Origin: Collinsella sp. | GTDB taxonomy: Bacteria; Actinomycetota; Coriobacteriia; Coriobacteriales; Coriobacteriaceae | Direction: 5' to 3' | DNA: 32,405 bases | NCBI GenBank assembly: GCA_019419525.1 | Contig: DXZU01000013.1 | Coordinates: 88,270 to 120,674 of the forward strand | Shown: in pieces, positions 30,867 through 32,405 of the stretch | Position numbering within the stretch: the stretch's first letter is position 1 | Layout: each line of letters begins with the position of its first letter | Notes under the pieces: model-generated | The model's database searches: none | What the model was told of the DNA's origin: nothing | The model's input: only the letters and a program-made list of their open reading frames with translations | Made by a program: the position numbers and the translations under genes

Positions 30867-32150
30867 ATGTCACTTGCAGCTCAGCAATCGCTTGAATCCC
30901 ATTACGTTATGCATACCTTTGGCCGCTCTCCGGTCGAGTTTGTCGAGGGTCACGGCATGAAGCTCACCGGCGACGATGGCCGTGAGTACCTCGACTTTCT
31001 TGCCGGCATCGGCGTGTGCAGCCTAGGTCATGGCAACCTGGCTGTGCTCTCGGCACTTGAGGCACAGACCAAAAAGCTCATGCATGTCTCCAATTACTTC
31101 TACATTGAGCAGCGCGGACAGGTCGCGGCGCTGCTGTCCAAGCTTGCTAACGACGACGCAGATGGTGCGCGCGTGCTTGCCGATGCCATTGCCGCCGGCG
31201 ATGAGACCACGGCAGCTGCTCTTGGTGCCCCGGCTGCGGACGAGCAGGTGTGGGAGACCTTCTTTGCCAACTCCGGCGCCGAGGCCAACGAGGGCTCGAT
31301 GAAGCTCGCGCGCCTGTACGCCAAGCGTGCCGGTAACGGCGGCAACACCATCGTGTGCATGCGCGGCGGCTTCCACGGCCGTACGCTCGAGACCATTGCC
31401 GCCACCATGCAGGATTGGCTGCAGGATAGTTTCCGCCCACTGCCGGGTGGCTTTGTGGCCTGCACGCCCAACGATATCGATGAACTGCGTGCGATCTTTA
31501 AGCAGCTGGGGAGCGAAATTTGTGCCGTGATGCTCGAGCCGATCCAGGGCGAGAGCGGTGTGCACCCCATGACCGAGGAGTTTATGGCGGCAGCGCGCGA
31601 CCTGGCACACGAAGTGGGCGCCGTGCTTATCGCCGACGAGGTCCAGTGCGGCATCTTCCGCTCCGGCAAGCCGTTTGCATTCCAAGCCTATGGCGTGGAA
31701 CCCGACATCATGAGCCTTGCCAAGGGCATTGCTGATGGCGTGCCCATGGGTGCCGTCGTGGCAAAGAAGGAGATTGCCGACGTGTTTAAGCCGGGCGACC
31801 ACGGCTCGACCTTTGGCGGTAGCTGCTTGGCCATCGCGGCGTGTGCCGCGACGCTCTCCGCACTCGTGCGCGGCGATTATGCCGACCACGCTGCCAAGGT
31901 AGGCGCCTATATGGAGGCAAAGCTCGCCAAGCTGCCGAACGTGACCGAGGTGCGTGGCCGCGGCTTGATGCTCGGCTGCGATCTGGACGATACTGCGGGT
32001 GATGCACACGACGTTGTGGCCCGTGCATTGGGGGCTGGTGCCGTGATTAACGCTACGGGTGCCCATACGCTGCGTTTCCTGCCGCCGCTCGTCTGCGAGG
32101 AATCCGACGTGGACAGTCTGATCGAGATCCTGTCGGACGTTTTGGCCTAA
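30867..32150 (+). CDS. argD: Acetylornithine aminotransferase with a 35-residue insertion
   Basis: A class III PLP aminotransferase that converts acetylglutamate semialdehyde to acetylornithine. The 427 residues include FFANSGAEANE (132-142), GGFHGRTLETIAAT, ADEVQCGIFRSG and the PLP lysine Lys 286 in SLAKGIADGVPMGA, then STFGGSCLAIAA. Compared with usual ArgD proteins (about 390-400 residues), there is an extra Ala/Asp-rich stretch at about 95-129, just before FFANSGAEANE. GAAAGG precedes the ATG at 30867. Last gene of the operon in this window; argF is not adjacent. Confidence 0.94.
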   Translation: MSLAAQQSLESHYVMHTFGRSPVEFVEGHGMKLTGDDGREYLDFLAGIGVCSLGHGNLAVLSALEAQTKKLMHVSNYFYIEQRGQVAALLSKLANDDADGARVLADAIAAGDETTAAALGAPAADEQVWETFFANSGAEANEGSMKLARLYAKRAGNGGNTIVCMRGGFHGRTLETIAATMQDWLQDSFRPLPGGFVACTPNDIDELRAIFKQLGSEICAVMLEPIQGESGVHPMTEEFMAAARDLAHEVGAVLIADEVQCGIFRSGKPFAFQAYGVEPDIMSLAKGIADGVPMGAVVAKKEIADVFKPGDHGSTFGGSCLAIAACAATLSALVRGDYADHAAKVGAYMEAKLAKLPNVTEVRGRGLMLGCDLDDTAGDAHDVVARALGAGAVINATGAHTLRFLPPLVCEESDVDSLIEILSDVLA

Positions 32151-32218
32151 CACAGCGAAATAACTTAACTTTGACCGGGTTCCGGACTGCGGACGTGCCC
32201 TATGTGGCATGATTCAGC

Positions 32219-32398
32219 GGTCTGGAGCCCGTTTTGCCTTAGATTTGCTAAGGCGGGGAGACCTGCTGGTCAAAAAACATCAAATATGAGTACTGTTATC
32301 GATTTGGTAGCAGCAATTTTGGACTAATAAGGCCAGATAGCAAGTCGAAATGGTAGCGCGCAGAGATGTGGTGTAAGAGGCGGGGAATGCCCCGCCTC
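32219..32398 (+). other. Structured AT-rich non-coding region, leader-like
   Basis: After argD (32151-32405) no gene is recognised. A hairpin GCCTTAG-N5-CTAAGGC (32236-32242 with 32248-32254) is enclosed by GGTCT/AGACC (32219-32223 with 32259-32263), then comes an AT-rich stretch (32270-32340), and finally a 9 bp hairpin with an AATG loop (32377-32385 with 32390-32398). A 13-codon frame, 32286-32327, reads MSTVIDLVAAILD but has no ribosome site. It may be a 5' leader of a gene beyond the window or an intergenic repeat. Confidence 0.4.
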
Positions 32399-32405
32399 CG
32401 CCCTT

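Noticed and set aside
32349..32405. T-box riboswitch suggested by TGGTAGCGCG before a terminal hairpin
   Set aside because: The match to TGGTACCGCG has a changed central base and no Stem I features (specifier loop, AGTA and GNTG elements) were found upstream.

Overview
The window is a 32.4 kb piece of a high-GC, Gram-positive chromosome. The combination seen (sortase-type wall anchor, Lgt, an AmaP/DUF2273/Asp23 operon, groES-groEL, a large DUF6020-like membrane protein, an argCJBD operon and strong GCC/CGC codon preference) fits the Coriobacteriia, most likely Collinsella. This assignment is inference from gene content and style; no database was searched.

Layout. 1-2301: 3' part of a surface protein with coiled coils, a CAP domain and an LAQTG wall anchor, ending at a terminator that abuts the terminator of a minus-strand OPT-family transporter (2502-4205). 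The transporter diverges from type III pantothenate kinase (4398-5249). Next come dCMP deaminase, a NifU C-terminal-domain Fe-S protein and prolipoprotein diacylglyceryl transferase. A large polytopic membrane protein (7391-9574) and YebC (9746-10552) follow. The envelope-stress trio amaP, DUF2273 and asp23 occupies 10719-12200. A YitT-family protein and a zinc-ribbon membrane protein follow. An M20 amidohydrolase (minus) and an Amidohydro_3 hydrolase (plus) are divergently transcribed. An intact 1299 bp IS3-family element (18319-19617) sits in the loop of an older intergenic hairpin. groES-groEL (20082-22109) is bracketed by two large nested palindromes of matching geometry. An FMN riboswitch then leads a riboflavin ECF transporter operon (RibU, fused EcfA-EcfA, EcfT) and two flavin-fold (PNPOx-like) proteins. 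The window ends with argC-argJ-argB-argD behind ARG-box-like sites, followed by a structured, AT-rich non-coding stretch.

How the genes work together. The riboswitch operon imports riboflavin and appears to co-express two putative flavin-binding proteins. argCJBD takes acetylglutamate to acetylornithine, and ArgJ recycles the acetyl group; argF, argG, argH and argR are not in the window. AmaP, DUF2273 and Asp23 form a membrane-anchored envelope-stress complex. Lgt and the LAQTG protein belong to surface-protein biogenesis.

The most unusual content is non-coding. There is a family of intergenic hairpins with GGGACAGG-like loops, including one pair whose loops are complementary. A 55 bp repeat occurs in two inverted copies. 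Two groESL-flanking palindromes have 39 and 38 bp perfect arms and identical 69 nt interiors in length. There is an 80 bp-period hairpin array, an IS inside a hairpin loop, and a leader-like region at the right edge. No tRNA, rRNA or CRISPR array was recognised.
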